Of a stretch of DNA of 64,000 bases, positions 36,764 through 48,601 are shown one piece after another. Position 1 is the stretch's first letter. Each line of letters starts with the position of its first letter. The notes below the pieces were generated by a model that saw only the letters and a list, made by a program, of their open reading frames with translations, had not been told where the DNA came from and did not search any database. Origin of the DNA: Pseudomonas sp. FeN3W (GTDB lineage: Bacteria; Pseudomonadota; Gammaproteobacteria; Pseudomonadales; Pseudomonadaceae); contig CP136010.1 of the NCBI GenBank assembly GCA_030263805.2, positions 3,859,001 through 3,923,000 on the forward strand. Reading direction: 5' to 3'. Made by a program: the position numbers and the translations under genes.

Positions 36764-38437
36764 TCAGGCTTGTGCGGAGGTGACCATCTGCCGGGCATGT
36801 GCCAGGGACTGCTCGGTCAGGTCGACGCCGCCGAGCATTCGCGCGATTTCCTCGATGCGGCCGTTCTGATCCAATTCGGCCACGGCCGTGCGGGTTTCAT
36901 CCGCCCCGCGAGCCTTGTGCACGAACAGGTGGTGATGTCCCTGGGCGGCGACTTGGGGCAGGTGGGTGACGGTCAGCACCTGGCCGCGTTCGCCGAGGCG
37001 GCGCAGTAGCTGGCCGACAATCTCCGCGGTGGGGCCGCCGATACCCACGTCGACTTCATCGAACACGAGTGTCGGTACGCGGGATGTCTGCGCGGTGATC
37101 ACCTGAATCGCCAGGCTGATGCGTGATAATTCGCCGCCGGACGCAACCTTGGCCAGGGGGCGCAGGGGCTGGCCCGGGTTGGCGCTGACCAGGAACTCGA
37201 CCTGTTCCAGGCCATAGGGCATCAGTTCGCCTTCGGCTGCGGGCTTGAGCTGCACGCTGAATTTGCCGCCTGGCATGCCCAGCCTCTGAATCTCTACCTC
37301 GACCGCGCTGGCCAGTTGTTCGGCCGCAGCCTGGCGCATGCGGCTGAGCTCGCCGGCTTTTTCTTCGTAATGCCGAGCGTAGGCCGCCAGTTCTTCACCG
37401 AGGCGCTCGACTGCTTCGTCATCGGCGTTCAGCCCTTCGAGTTCCTCCAGCAGCTGCTGATGCAGGCCGGGCAGTTCGGTTGGCTGCACGCGGTGCTTGC
37501 GCGCGAGGGTGTAGATGGTGTCCAGGCGCTCTTCCAGTGTCTGCTGGCGTTCGGGGTCGGCGTCGAAATGGTCGACGAAACGATTCAGTTCGCCGATGGC
37601 TTCCTCGACCTGAATCTGCGCGCTGGCCAGCAGGTTGACTGCTTCGCTCAAGGCTTGCGGCTGGTTCTGGAAGGCACTCAGGCGCTGCAGGCTGCTGGTC
37701 AGCGCCGACAGCACATTGCCGGCATCGCTCTCGCTGCACAGCTCCATGACCTGGCGGCAGGCGCCGAGCAGCTGTTCGGCGTTGGCCAGGTTCTTGTGCT
37801 CGCGTTCCAGCTGCTCCAGTTCGTTCTCTCCCAGCGCCAGGTTCTCCAGCTCTTCGAGTTGGTAGCTGAGCAGCTGGTGGCGTGCGCGCTGTTCGTCGCC
37901 ACTGTTGCTCAGGCGTTCCAGGGTCTGGCGGGTCTGCCGCCAACGCTGGGCGGCCAGCTGGACCTGGCGCGCCAGCTCCTGGTTGCCGCTGTACTCGTCG
38001 AGCAGGCGTCGATGGGTGTCGGTCTTCAGCAGCGATTGGTGCTCGTGCTGGCTGTGAATATCGATCAGTAGCTCGCCCAGCGCCTTGAGGTCGCCCTGTG
38101 GGCAAGGGGTGCCGTTGATGTAGCCGCGCGAACGCCCTTCGGCGGTGATGACGCGGCGCAGGATGCAGGGTCCGTCATGGTCCATGTCGCGCTCGGCGAG
38201 CCAGGCGCGAGCGTCGGGAATATCGTCCAGGTCGAAGCTGGCGAGAATGTCGGCCTTGTCGGCGCCAAGGCGTACCACGCTGCTGTCGGCTCGGTCGCCC
38301 AGCGTCAGGCCGAGGGCGTCAAGCATGATCGACTTGCCTGCGCCGGTTTCACCGCTGATGACGCTCATGCCGCGCTTCAGTTCGAGGTCGAGGTGCTCGA
38401 CGATGGCGTAGTTGTGAACCGATAGATGAACCAGCAT
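36764..38437 (-). CDS. recN: RecN, DNA repair ATPase
   Basis: This 557-residue SMC-like protein promotes double-strand-break repair. It starts MLVHLSVHNYAIVEHLDLE with Walker A GETGAGKS, has long coiled-coil stretches (about residues 150-370, for example LENLALGENELEQLEREH), then an ABC signature VASGGELSRISLAIQV and Walker B PTLVFDEVDVGIGG. Length is typical. It is usually LexA controlled, but no clear CTG-N10-CAG box was recognised upstream. It is divergent from grpE. Confidence 0.96.
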   Translation of the reverse strand: MLVHLSVHNYAIVEHLDLELKRGMSVISGETGAGKSIMLDALGLTLGDRADSSVVRLGADKADILASFDLDDIPDARAWLAERDMDHDGPCILRRVITAEGRSRGYINGTPCPQGDLKALGELLIDIHSQHEHQSLLKTDTHRRLLDEYSGNQELARQVQLAAQRWRQTRQTLERLSNSGDEQRARHQLLSYQLEELENLALGENELEQLEREHKNLANAEQLLGACRQVMELCSESDAGNVLSALTSSLQRLSAFQNQPQALSEAVNLLASAQIQVEEAIGELNRFVDHFDADPERQQTLEERLDTIYTLARKHRVQPTELPGLHQQLLEELEGLNADDEAVERLGEELAAYARHYEEKAGELSRMRQAAAEQLASAVEVEIQRLGMPGGKFSVQLKPAAEGELMPYGLEQVEFLVSANPGQPLRPLAKVASGGELSRISLAIQVITAQTSRVPTLVFDEVDVGIGGPTAEIVGQLLRRLGERGQVLTVTHLPQVAAQGHHHLFVHKARGADETRTAVAELDQNGRIEEIARMLGGVDLTEQSLAHARQMVTSAQA

Positions 38438-38557
38438 GGCAAGGGCTCCCGATTTGCTTGGCTGGCTATTTATACAGTGGTTTTCCCGGCCGCTACAAGC
38501 GTTGAAGGATGAATGTGCAGTTGCTCGTCATTTCGCCGGGCGCTCTTCGCTTTCCGC

Positions 38558-38586
38558 CCTTGAAGCCTGTTTTCGCGCCCCCATAT
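38558..38586 (+). promoter_or_regulatory. Sigma-32 heat-shock promoter of grpE
   Basis: CCTTGAAG (-35, from 38558) and CCCCATATA (-10, 38578-38586) with a ~12-base spacer match the RpoH consensus, about 50 bases before the grpE start. Confidence 0.75.
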
Positions 38587-38638
38587 AGCGGCACAAGCGC
38601 GGGTTTGCTGCCCGCTGATCGTATAGAGAGGAGGACCC

Positions 38639-39208
38639 ATGGCCGACGAGCAGAACCTGGATAACCAGAACCCGGAAGCGCCCGAGCATTCGGAGGCGGA
38701 CGTAGCCGAGGATCTGGCTGCCCGCGTGCAGTCGCTGGAAGAGCAGCTGGCCGCTGCGCAGGACCAGTCCCTGCGCGTTGCGGCAGAGCTGCAAAACATC
38801 CGCCGGCGTGCCGAGCAGGATGTGGAAAAGGCGCACAAGTTCGCCTTGGAAAAGTTTGCAGGTGATCTGCTTGCCGTCGCCGACAGTCTGGAGCGTGGCC
38901 TCGAGTTGTCCAGCGCCGCGGATGAGGCGGTCAAGCCCATGCGCGAGGGCGTCGAGCTGACCCTCAAGTTGTTGCTGGACACGCTGGCGCGTCACCAGCT
39001 CGAGCAGCTCGATCCGCATGGCGAGCCGTTCAATCCCGAGCATCACCAGGCCATGGCCATGGAAGAGAGCACCCATGTCGAGCCGGGCAGCGTGCTCAAG
39101 GTGTTCCAGAAAGGTTACCTGCTCAACGGTCGCCTGCTGCGTCCGGCGATGGTCGTCGTCAGCAAGGCGCCCGCCGATGTGCCGCCTTCGATTGATGAGA
39201 AGGCTTGA
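38639..39208 (+). CDS. grpE: GrpE, DnaK nucleotide-exchange factor
   Basis: The 189-residue co-chaperone releases ADP from DnaK. It has an acidic N-terminus, a long coiled coil (ARVQSLEEQLAAAQDQSLRVAAELQNIRRR region), and a C-terminal beta-domain with the signature FNPEHHQAMAMEE and GYLLNGRLLRPAMVVVS. GAGGA lies before ATG 38639. It is the first gene of grpE-dnaK-dnaJ; a separate sigma-32 promoter for dnaK overlaps its last codons. Confidence 0.97.
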   Translation: MADEQNLDNQNPEAPEHSEADVAEDLAARVQSLEEQLAAAQDQSLRVAAELQNIRRRAEQDVEKAHKFALEKFAGDLLAVADSLERGLELSSAADEAVKPMREGVELTLKLLLDTLARHQLEQLDPHGEPFNPEHHQAMAMEESTHVEPGSVLKVFQKGYLLNGRLLRPAMVVVSKAPADVPPSIDEKA

Positions 39209-39231
39209 AATCCGGTTGCCGACCCCCATCT
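39204..39231 (+). promoter_or_regulatory. Sigma-32 promoter of dnaK
   Basis: CTTGAAA (39204-39210), 13-base spacer, CCCCATCT (39224-39231): a near-perfect RpoH promoter. Its -35 overlaps the grpE stop codon (TGA at 39206-39208). Confidence 0.88.
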
Positions 39232-39307
39232 GGTAGCCAAGCGTTTTTGTGTTACCCGCAGCCGGTAAAACAGGCGCGGACCAATCGAAATTTGGAGAGC
39301 GAATTAA

Positions 39308-41221
39308 ATGGGCAAGATCATTGGTATCGACCTGGGAACCACCAACTCCTGCGTCTCGATCCTGGAAAACGGCAAGGCCAAGGTTATTGAGAATGCCGAA
39401 GGCGGCCGTACCACCCCGTCGATCATCGCGTATGCGAACGACGGCGAAATCCTGGTTGGCCAGTCGGCCAAGCGTCAGGCGGTGACCAACCCGCATAACA
39501 CCCTGTATGCGGTGAAGCGTCTGATCGGTCGCCGTTTCGACGAAGAAGTCGTGCAGAAAGACATCCAGATGGTCCCTTACAAGATCGTCAAGGCCGACAA
39601 CAGCGACGCCTGGGTCGAGGTGAATGGCCAGAAGATGGCGCCGCCGCAGATCTCCGCGGAAATCCTGAAGAAGATGAAGAAGACCGCCGAGGACTATCTC
39701 GGTGAGCCGGTGACCGAGGCGGTGATCACCGTTCCGGCCTACTTCAACGACAGCCAGCGCCAGGCCACCAAGGACGCCGGTCGCATCGCCGGTCTGGACG
39801 TCAAGCGCATCATCAACGAGCCGACCGCGGCTGCGCTGGCGTACGGCATGGACAAGGCCAAGGGCGACCACACCGTAATCGTCTATGACCTGGGTGGCGG
39901 TACCTTCGACGTTTCGGTGATCGAGATCGCTGAAGTCGACGGCGAGCACCAGTTCGAAGTGTTGGCTACCAATGGCGATACCTTCCTCGGTGGTGAGGAC
40001 TTCGACATTCGCCTGATCGACTACCTCGTCGACGAGTTCAAGAAAGAAACCGGCATGAACCTCAAGGGCGATCCGCTGGCCATGCAGCGCCTGAAGGAAG
40101 CCGCCGAAAAGGCCAAGATCGAGCTGTCGTCGAGCCAGCAGACCGACGTCAACCTGCCGTACATCACTGCAGACTCGACCGGTCCGAAACACCTCAACGT
40201 GAAAATCTCCCGTGCCAAGCTGGAAGCGCTGGTCGAGGATCTGGTGCAGCGCACCATCGAGCCTTGCCGCATCGCGCTGAAGGATGCCGGCGTCGACGTG
40301 TCCAAGATCGACGACGTGATCCTGGTCGGTGGTCAGACCCGCATGCCGCTGGTGCAGCAGAAGGTTGCCGAGTTCTTCGGCAAGGAAGCACGCAAGGACG
40401 TCAACCCGGACGAAGCCGTCGCCATGGGCGCTGCCATTCAGGGCGCGGTCCTGGCAGGTGACGTGAAGGACGTGCTGCTGCTCGATGTCTCGCCGCTGAC
40501 CCTGGGTATCGAAACCCTCGGCGGCGTGATGACTCCGCTGATCGAGAAGAACACCACCATCCCGACCAAGAAGTCGCAGGTGTTCTCCACTGCCGACGAT
40601 AACCAGAGTGCCGTGACCATCCATGTGTTGCAGGGCGAGCGCAAGCAGGCCGCGCAGAACAAGTCGCTGGGCCGTTTCGATCTGGCCGAGATCCCGCCGG
40701 CTCCGCGTGGCATGCCGCAGATCGAGGTTACCTTCGATATCGACGCCAACGGCATCCTGCACGTGTCCGCCAAGGACAAGGCCACTGGCAAGCAGCAGTC
40801 CATCGTGATCAAGGCCAACTCGGGGCTGTCCGAGGAGGAGATCGAGCAGATGGTGCGCGACGCCGAGGCGAATGCCGAGGAAGACCGCAAGTTCGAGGAG
40901 CTGGCCACTGCACGTAACCAGGGCGACCAGTTGGTGCACGCCACCCGCAAGATGCTCACCGAAGCCGGCGACAAGGCCAGCGACGACGACAAGGCTGCCA
41001 TCGAGAAGGCGCTTGGCGAGCTGGAAGTGGCCATCAAGGGCGACGACAAGGCCGAAATCGAAGCGAAGATCGCAGCGGTTTCCCAGGCTTCCACCCCGGT
41101 CGCGCAGAAGATGTACGCCGAGCAGGCTCAGGCTGGCGAAGGCCAGCCGGCAGATGAGCAGGGCAAGCCGGGTGACGACGTGGTCGACGCCGAGTTCGAA
41201 GAGGTCAAGGACAACAAGTAA
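39308..41221 (+). CDS. dnaK: DnaK, Hsp70 chaperone
   Basis: The 637-residue chaperone shows GIDLGTTNSCVSI (ATP-binding phosphate 1), VYDLGGGTFDVSVIEI, the VPAYFNDSQRQATKDAG and ILVGGQTRMP signatures, a substrate-binding domain with DVSPLTLGIETLGGVMT, and a C-terminal EFEEVKDNK tail close to the EEVKDKK motif. Length is that of E. coli DnaK. It has its own heat-shock promoter and acts with GrpE and DnaJ encoded on either side. Confidence 0.99.
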   Translation: MGKIIGIDLGTTNSCVSILENGKAKVIENAEGGRTTPSIIAYANDGEILVGQSAKRQAVTNPHNTLYAVKRLIGRRFDEEVVQKDIQMVPYKIVKADNSDAWVEVNGQKMAPPQISAEILKKMKKTAEDYLGEPVTEAVITVPAYFNDSQRQATKDAGRIAGLDVKRIINEPTAAALAYGMDKAKGDHTVIVYDLGGGTFDVSVIEIAEVDGEHQFEVLATNGDTFLGGEDFDIRLIDYLVDEFKKETGMNLKGDPLAMQRLKEAAEKAKIELSSSQQTDVNLPYITADSTGPKHLNVKISRAKLEALVEDLVQRTIEPCRIALKDAGVDVSKIDDVILVGGQTRMPLVQQKVAEFFGKEARKDVNPDEAVAMGAAIQGAVLAGDVKDVLLLDVSPLTLGIETLGGVMTPLIEKNTTIPTKKSQVFSTADDNQSAVTIHVLQGERKQAAQNKSLGRFDLAEIPPAPRGMPQIEVTFDIDANGILHVSAKDKATGKQQSIVIKANSGLSEEEIEQMVRDAEANAEEDRKFEELATARNQGDQLVHATRKMLTEAGDKASDDDKAAIEKALGELEVAIKGDDKAEIEAKIAAVSQASTPVAQKMYAEQAQAGEGQPADEQGKPGDDVVDAEFEEVKDNK

Positions 41222-41244
41222 GCCCTGGCTTGCTTCCGCTCCAG

Positions 41245-41299
41245 CCCGTCCCGACATCGTTCGGGCGGGCCCGACCGCTGCGCGGGGGCTTGCTCCCGC
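41245..41299. repeat. REP-like double palindrome between dnaK and dnaJ
   Basis: CCCGTCCCGA pairs with TCGGGCGGG (41245-41269), then GCGGGGGC pairs with GCTCCCGC (41282-41299), the latter resembling Pseudomonas REP cores. It may modulate dnaJ level relative to dnaK. Confidence 0.55.
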
Positions 41300-41343
41300 G
41301 TCGGCGTGTCTGGAAGGCATGAAATTGAGGGTTCAGGATAGTT

Positions 41344-42474
41344 ATGGCCAAACGCGATTTTTATGAGGTGCTGGGCGTCGAGCGCGGCGTCAGCGAGGCG
41401 GAGCTGAAAAAAGCTTACCGGCGCCTTGCGATGAAGCATCACCCGGACCGCAATCCGGGAGACAAGGTGGCTGAGGACGCCTTCAAGGAGGCCAACGAGG
41501 CCTACGAAGTACTCTCCGATCCGAGCAAGCGTGCTGCCTACGATCAGTACGGGCATGCCGGTGTCGATCCGCAGATGGGCGCTGGGGCGGCCGGTGCTGG
41601 CTACGGCGGCGCGAACTTCTCCGATATTTTCGGCGACGTTTTCAGCGATTTCTTCAGCGGTGGCCGCGGCGGCGGACGTGGCGGTGCGCAGCGCGGCAGC
41701 GATCTGCGTTACACGCTCGAGCTCGATCTCGAAGAGGCTGTGCGCGGCACTACGGTGACCATTCGCGTGCCGACCCTGGTCGAGTGCAAGACATGCGATG
41801 GCTCCGGCGCGAAGAAGGGTACGAGCCCTGTCACCTGTACCACCTGCGGTGGTATCGGTCAGGTGCGCATGCAGCAGGGCTTTTTCTCGGTGCAGCAGAC
41901 CTGCCCGCGCTGTCATGGCAGCGGCAAGATGATTTCCGATCCGTGCGGCAGCTGCCATGGCCAGGGCCGCGTCGAAGAGCAGAAAACGCTCTCGGTCAAG
42001 GTGCCACCGGGTGTCGATACCGGAGACCGCATCCGTCTGTCCGGCGAAGGCGAGGCGGGTACGCAGGGTGGTCCGGCCGGCGATCTGTATGTCGTGGTCA
42101 ATGTGCGTGAGCACGCGATCTTCCAGCGCGATGGCAAGCATCTGTATTGCGAAGTGCCGATCAGCTTTGCCGATGCGGCACTGGGCGGCGAGCTGGAAGT
42201 GCCGACGCTGGATGGTCGCGTCAAGCTGAAGATTCCAGAGGGTACGCAGACCGGCAAGCAGTTCCGCCTGCGCGGCAAGGGTGTTGCGCCGGTGCGTGGT
42301 GGTGCGGCGGGCGATCTGATGTGTCGTGTGGTGGTCGAAACTCCGGTCAATCTGAGCAAGCGCCAGCGCGAGATGCTCGAGGAGTTCCGCGGTACGCTGC
42401 AGGGCGATACCTCGCATTCCCCCAAGGCCAGTGGCTGGTTCGAAGGTGTGAAGCGCTTTTTCGGTGATGTTTGA
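41344..42474 (+). CDS. dnaJ: DnaJ, Hsp40 co-chaperone
   Basis: The 376-residue co-chaperone has a J domain (DFYEVLGVERGVSEAELKKAYRR, HPD at MKHHPDRNPG), a Gly-rich region (about residues 75-120), and a zinc finger with four CxxCxGxG repeats (CKTCDGSG, CTTCGGIG, CPRCHGSG, CGSCHGQG), then C-terminal substrate-binding domains. AGGA precedes the ATG. It stimulates DnaK ATPase. Confidence 0.98.
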   Translation: MAKRDFYEVLGVERGVSEAELKKAYRRLAMKHHPDRNPGDKVAEDAFKEANEAYEVLSDPSKRAAYDQYGHAGVDPQMGAGAAGAGYGGANFSDIFGDVFSDFFSGGRGGGRGGAQRGSDLRYTLELDLEEAVRGTTVTIRVPTLVECKTCDGSGAKKGTSPVTCTTCGGIGQVRMQQGFFSVQQTCPRCHGSGKMISDPCGSCHGQGRVEEQKTLSVKVPPGVDTGDRIRLSGEGEAGTQGGPAGDLYVVVNVREHAIFQRDGKHLYCEVPISFADAALGGELEVPTLDGRVKLKIPEGTQTGKQFRLRGKGVAPVRGGAAGDLMCRVVVETPVNLSKRQREMLEEFRGTLQGDTSHSPKASGWFEGVKRFFGDV

Positions 42475-42478
42475 ACGA

Positions 42479-42553
42479 AGCTACAAGCCGCAAGCTTCAG
42501 GCCGCAAGAGGGTGTTGCGCTTGGCTTGCCGCTTGAGGCTTGCAGCTTGGAGC
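42479..42553. repeat. AAGC-rich inverted repeat upstream of dapB (copy 1)
   Basis: A left half of AAGC/CAAG units (from 42479) is the imperfect reverse complement of a right half of CTTG/GCTT units (to about 42553), so the segment can fold into a long imperfect hairpin. Similar segments occur before rbfA and pnp in this window. Confidence 0.6.
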
Positions 42554-42562
42554 TGACTTTTT

Positions 42563-43369
42563 ATGCGACGTATTGCAGTGACCGGCGCCGCCGGACGCAT
42601 GGGCAAGACCCTGATTGAGGCGGTGCAGCAGACCAGCGGTGTCGCTGGTCTGACGGCAGCCATCGATCGGCCGGACAGTACTCTCGTCGGCGCTGATGCC
42701 GGCGAGCTCGCGGCCATCGGTCGTCTGGGCGTGCCGCTGACCGGTGAGCTCGCCCGGGCCGTCGACGAGTTCGACGTGCTGATCGATTTCACCCACCCCT
42801 TGGTGACTCTGAAGAATCTGGAAGTCTGCCGGCGTGCCGGCAAGGCGATGGTGATCGGTACCACCGGATTCTCGCTGGAAGAGAAGGAGCGTCTCGCAGC
42901 CGCGGCCAAGGAGATCCCGATCGTCTTTGCCGCCAACTTCAGCGTTGGCGTCAATCTCTGCCTCAAACTGCTGGATACCGCAGCGCGGGTGCTGGGTGAC
43001 GACGTGGATATCGAGATCATCGAAGCGCATCACCGGCACAAGGTTGACGCACCTTCGGGTACCGCGCTGCGCATGGGCGAAGTCGTCGCCGACGCGCTGG
43101 GGCGTGATCTGCAGAAGGTCGCGGTGTACGGGCGCGAGGGGCAGACGGGGGCGCGTCAGCGCGAAACCATCGGCTTCGCGACTGTGCGTGGCGGCGATGT
43201 GGTCGGTGATCACACGGTGTTGTTCGCTGCCGATGGCGAGCGCGTGGAAATCACCCACAAAGCCTCCAGTCGCATGACCTTTGCCAAGGGTGCCGTGCGT
43301 GCCGCGCTATGGCTGGATGAGAAGCCGGCAGGTCTTTACGACATGCAGGATGTGCTCGGTCTGAAATGA
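42563..43369 (+). CDS. dapB: DapB, 4-hydroxy-tetrahydrodipicolinate reductase
   Basis: The 268-residue enzyme of lysine/diaminopimelate synthesis reduces the DapA product with NAD(P)H. It has an N-terminal Rossmann motif VTGAAGRMGKTL, the GTTGFS loop, and the active-site signature EAHHRHKVDAPSGTAL. The ribosome site is weak (GGAG 13 bases upstream, within the repeat's end). Gene order dnaJ-dapB-carA is conserved in Pseudomonas. Confidence 0.97.
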   Translation: MRRIAVTGAAGRMGKTLIEAVQQTSGVAGLTAAIDRPDSTLVGADAGELAAIGRLGVPLTGELARAVDEFDVLIDFTHPLVTLKNLEVCRRAGKAMVIGTTGFSLEEKERLAAAAKEIPIVFAANFSVGVNLCLKLLDTAARVLGDDVDIEIIEAHHRHKVDAPSGTALRMGEVVADALGRDLQKVAVYGREGQTGARQRETIGFATVRGGDVVGDHTVLFAADGERVEITHKASSRMTFAKGAVRAALWLDEKPAGLYDMQDVLGLK

Positions 43370-43464
43370 TTCGTCGCGTGGGCTGGCAGCTTGGCGCCCC
43401 GTTAGGGTGCGTTTGTCGGCTATTTCGGCTGGACCCGAAAGGCGGTTTTATGTAAGCTTCCCGC

Positions 43465-43482
43465 TTTAGTGTGTCCACTAAA
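43465..43482 (+). promoter_or_regulatory. Perfect palindrome in the carA upstream region
   Basis: TTTAGTG-TGTC-CACTAAA is a perfect 7-bp inverted repeat 13 bases before the leader ORF start; it could be an operator or a leader-RNA hairpin. Confidence 0.45.
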
Positions 43483-43494
43483 AGTTGCGCAGAA

Positions 43495-43593
43495 ATGAAT
43501 CAAACAAAAAGCGGGATGACCTTCACACGTCATCCCGCTTTTTTACAATCTGCGTCTGCTCCAGCCTTGATCTACGGGAGGTCTCTTGACTAA
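43495..43593 (+). CDS. Putative carAB leader peptide (32 residues)
   Basis: ATG 43495 opens a 32-codon frame (begins MNQTKSGMTF, ends YGRSLD) that runs through the whole terminator hairpin and stops at 43593, overlapping the first codons of carA (TTG 43586) in another frame. This is the geometry of the enteric pyrBI leader, where a translating ribosome prevents terminator folding. No strong ribosome site is visible upstream (GCAG-AA only), so translation is uncertain. Confidence 0.4.
   Translation: MNQTKSGMTFTRHPAFLQSASAPALIYGRSLD
43506..43544 (+). terminator. Terminator/attenuator upstream of carA
   Basis: AAAAAGCGGGATGAC (43506-43520) pairs perfectly with GTCATCCCGCTTTTT (43529-43543) around an 8-base loop, ending in a six-T run. 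It is either the dapB terminator or an attenuator in the carAB leader; the leader ORF spanning it favours the second. Confidence 0.85.
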
Positions 43594-44734
43594 GCCAGCC
43601 CTTACGCCAGCCATTCTGGCTCTTGCCGATGGCAGCATCTTTCGCGGCGAATCCATCGGCGCCGATGGGCAAACCATTGGTGAGGTGGTATTCAACACCG
43701 CCATGACCGGCTATCAGGAAATCCTCACCGATCCTTCCTACGCCAAGCAGATCGTTACCCTCACCTATCCCCACGTCGGCAATACCGGCACCACGCCCGA
43801 GGATGCCGAGTCCTGGAAGGTCTGGGCCGCGGGCCTGGTGATTCGCGACCTGCCGCTGATTTCCAGCAACTGGCGCGACAAGCAGTCGCTGCCCGATTAC
43901 CTCAAGGCTAACGGCACCGTTGCCATCGCCGGCATCGATACCCGTCGCCTGACCCGTATCCTGCGCGAGAAGGGTGCCCAGAATGGCTGCATTCTGGCCG
44001 GTAGCGACGCGACCGAAGAGAAAGCGCTGGAGCTGGCGCGCAGCTTTCCCGGCCTCAAAGGCATGGACCTGGCCAAGGAAGTCAGCGTCAAGGAGCGCTA
44101 CGAATGGCGCTCCAGCGTCTGGTGCCTGAAGGAAGACGGCCACGCCGAGATCCCGGCCAGCGAGCTGCCCTACCATGTCGTCGCCTTCGACTACGGCGTG
44201 AAGTACAACATCCTGCGCATGCTGGTCGCCCGCGGTTGCCGCGTCACCGTGCTGCCGGCACAGACGCCTGCCAGCGAAGCCCTGGCGCTGAACCCGGACG
44301 GTATCTTCCTGGCCAACGGCCCGGGTGACCCCGAGCCGTGCGACTACGCGATCAAGGCGATCCAGGACGTGCTGGAAACCGACATTCCGGTGTTCGGCAT
44401 CTGCCTCGGCCACCAGCTGCTGGCGTTGGCCTCCGGTGCCAAGACCGTGAAGATGCCCAACGGTCACCACGGTGCGAACCACCCGGTTCAGGATTTGAAG
44501 ACTGGTGTGGTGATGATCACCAGTCAGAACCATGGCTTCGCCGTGGACGAAGCAAGCCTGCCGGCCAATGTGCGTGCGACGCACAAGTCGCTGTTCGATG
44601 GCACCCTGCAGGGCATCGAGCGCACCGACAAGGTGGCCTTCAGCTTCCAGGGTCATCCCGAAGCGAGCCCGGGTCCGCATGACGTCGCGCCGCTGTTCGA
44701 CCGTTTCATCGAAGCCATGGCCAAGCGACAGTAA
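43586..44734 (+). CDS. carA: CarA, carbamoyl-phosphate synthase small (glutaminase) subunit
   Basis: The 382-residue subunit hydrolyses glutamine and channels ammonia to CarB for arginine and pyrimidine synthesis. The C-terminal class I amidotransferase domain shows FGICLGHQLLALASG with the nucleophilic Cys, and FQGHPEASPGPHD with catalytic His and Glu; the N-terminal domain starts TKPALTPAILALADGS. The start codon is TTG at 43586, with GGGAGG at good spacing. No ATG in frame fits. A leader ORF and terminator lie upstream. Confidence 0.97.
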   Translation: MTKPALTPAILALADGSIFRGESIGADGQTIGEVVFNTAMTGYQEILTDPSYAKQIVTLTYPHVGNTGTTPEDAESWKVWAAGLVIRDLPLISSNWRDKQSLPDYLKANGTVAIAGIDTRRLTRILREKGAQNGCILAGSDATEEKALELARSFPGLKGMDLAKEVSVKERYEWRSSVWCLKEDGHAEIPASELPYHVVAFDYGVKYNILRMLVARGCRVTVLPAQTPASEALALNPDGIFLANGPGDPEPCDYAIKAIQDVLETDIPVFGICLGHQLLALASGAKTVKMPNGHHGANHPVQDLKTGVVMITSQNHGFAVDEASLPANVRATHKSLFDGTLQGIERTDKVAFSFQGHPEASPGPHDVAPLFDRFIEAMAKRQ

Positions 44735-44735
44735 A

Positions 44736-44876
44736 CGAGTCGTCTTGAGAGTGTAGCGAGCGCGGTCTGGGCAAGGCGCCCGGAACGCAACGACGAGACA
44801 GTACAGGTAGTACGGCGAGGAAGTGAGTACCGCGCAACGCAGCCAGGCGACGCGCAGTAACTCTCAAGATGACTCG
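44736..44876. mobile_element. 141-bp MITE-like element with 17-bp terminal inverted repeats
   Basis: CGAGTCGTCTTGAGAGT (44736-44752) and its inverted copy ACTCTCAAGATGACTCG (44860-44876) differ at one base. The element begins two bases after the carA stop and ends 30 bases before carB, with no ORF of its own. It appears to be an inserted palindromic element tolerated inside the operon; no target duplication was recognised. Confidence 0.6.
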
Positions 44877-44906
44877 CCGACTGACCTAAGGATTCGAGTA
44901 ACGAAA

Positions 44907-48124
<3,218 letters not shown>

Positions 48125-48128
<4 letters not shown>

Positions 48129-48601
48129 CAAAATTTCCAATGACCATCCAGGGCGCTCGCGCCCTGGAAGACGAACTCAAGCATCTGAAGACCGTTTTGC
48201 GTCCGCAGATCACCCAGGCGATCGCCGAGGCGCGAGAGCTGGGCGATCTCAAGGAGAACGCCGAGTACCATGCCGCGCGTGAGCAGCAGGGCATGGTCGA
48301 GGCGCGTATCCGCGACATAGAGGGTCGTCTGCAGAATGCTCAGGTAATCGACATCGCCAGCATCCCGCCGACCGGCAAGGTGATCTTCGGTACCACCGTA
48401 GATATCGCCAACGTCGAGACCGACGAGCAGGTGACCTACCAGATCGTCGGTGACGACGAAGCCGACATCAAGCAGGGCAAGCTCTCGGTCAGTTCACCGA
48501 TTGCGCGCGCGCTGATCGGCAAGGAAGAAGGTGACGTCGTAGTCGTCAAAACGCCCAGCGGGTTGATCGAGTACGAGATTGTCGAAGTCCGCCACGTCTG
48601 A
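48125..48601 (+). CDS. greA: GreA, transcript cleavage factor
   Basis: The 158-residue factor rescues backtracked RNA polymerase. It has an N-terminal coiled coil (MTIQGARALEDELKHLKT to IRDIEGRLQNA) with the acidic tip D-L-K-E-N-A-E-Y, and a C-terminal FKBP-like domain (SPIARALIGKEEGDVV). Its ATG overlaps the carB stop by 4 bases, so it is translated as part of the carAB-greA operon. Confidence 0.97.
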
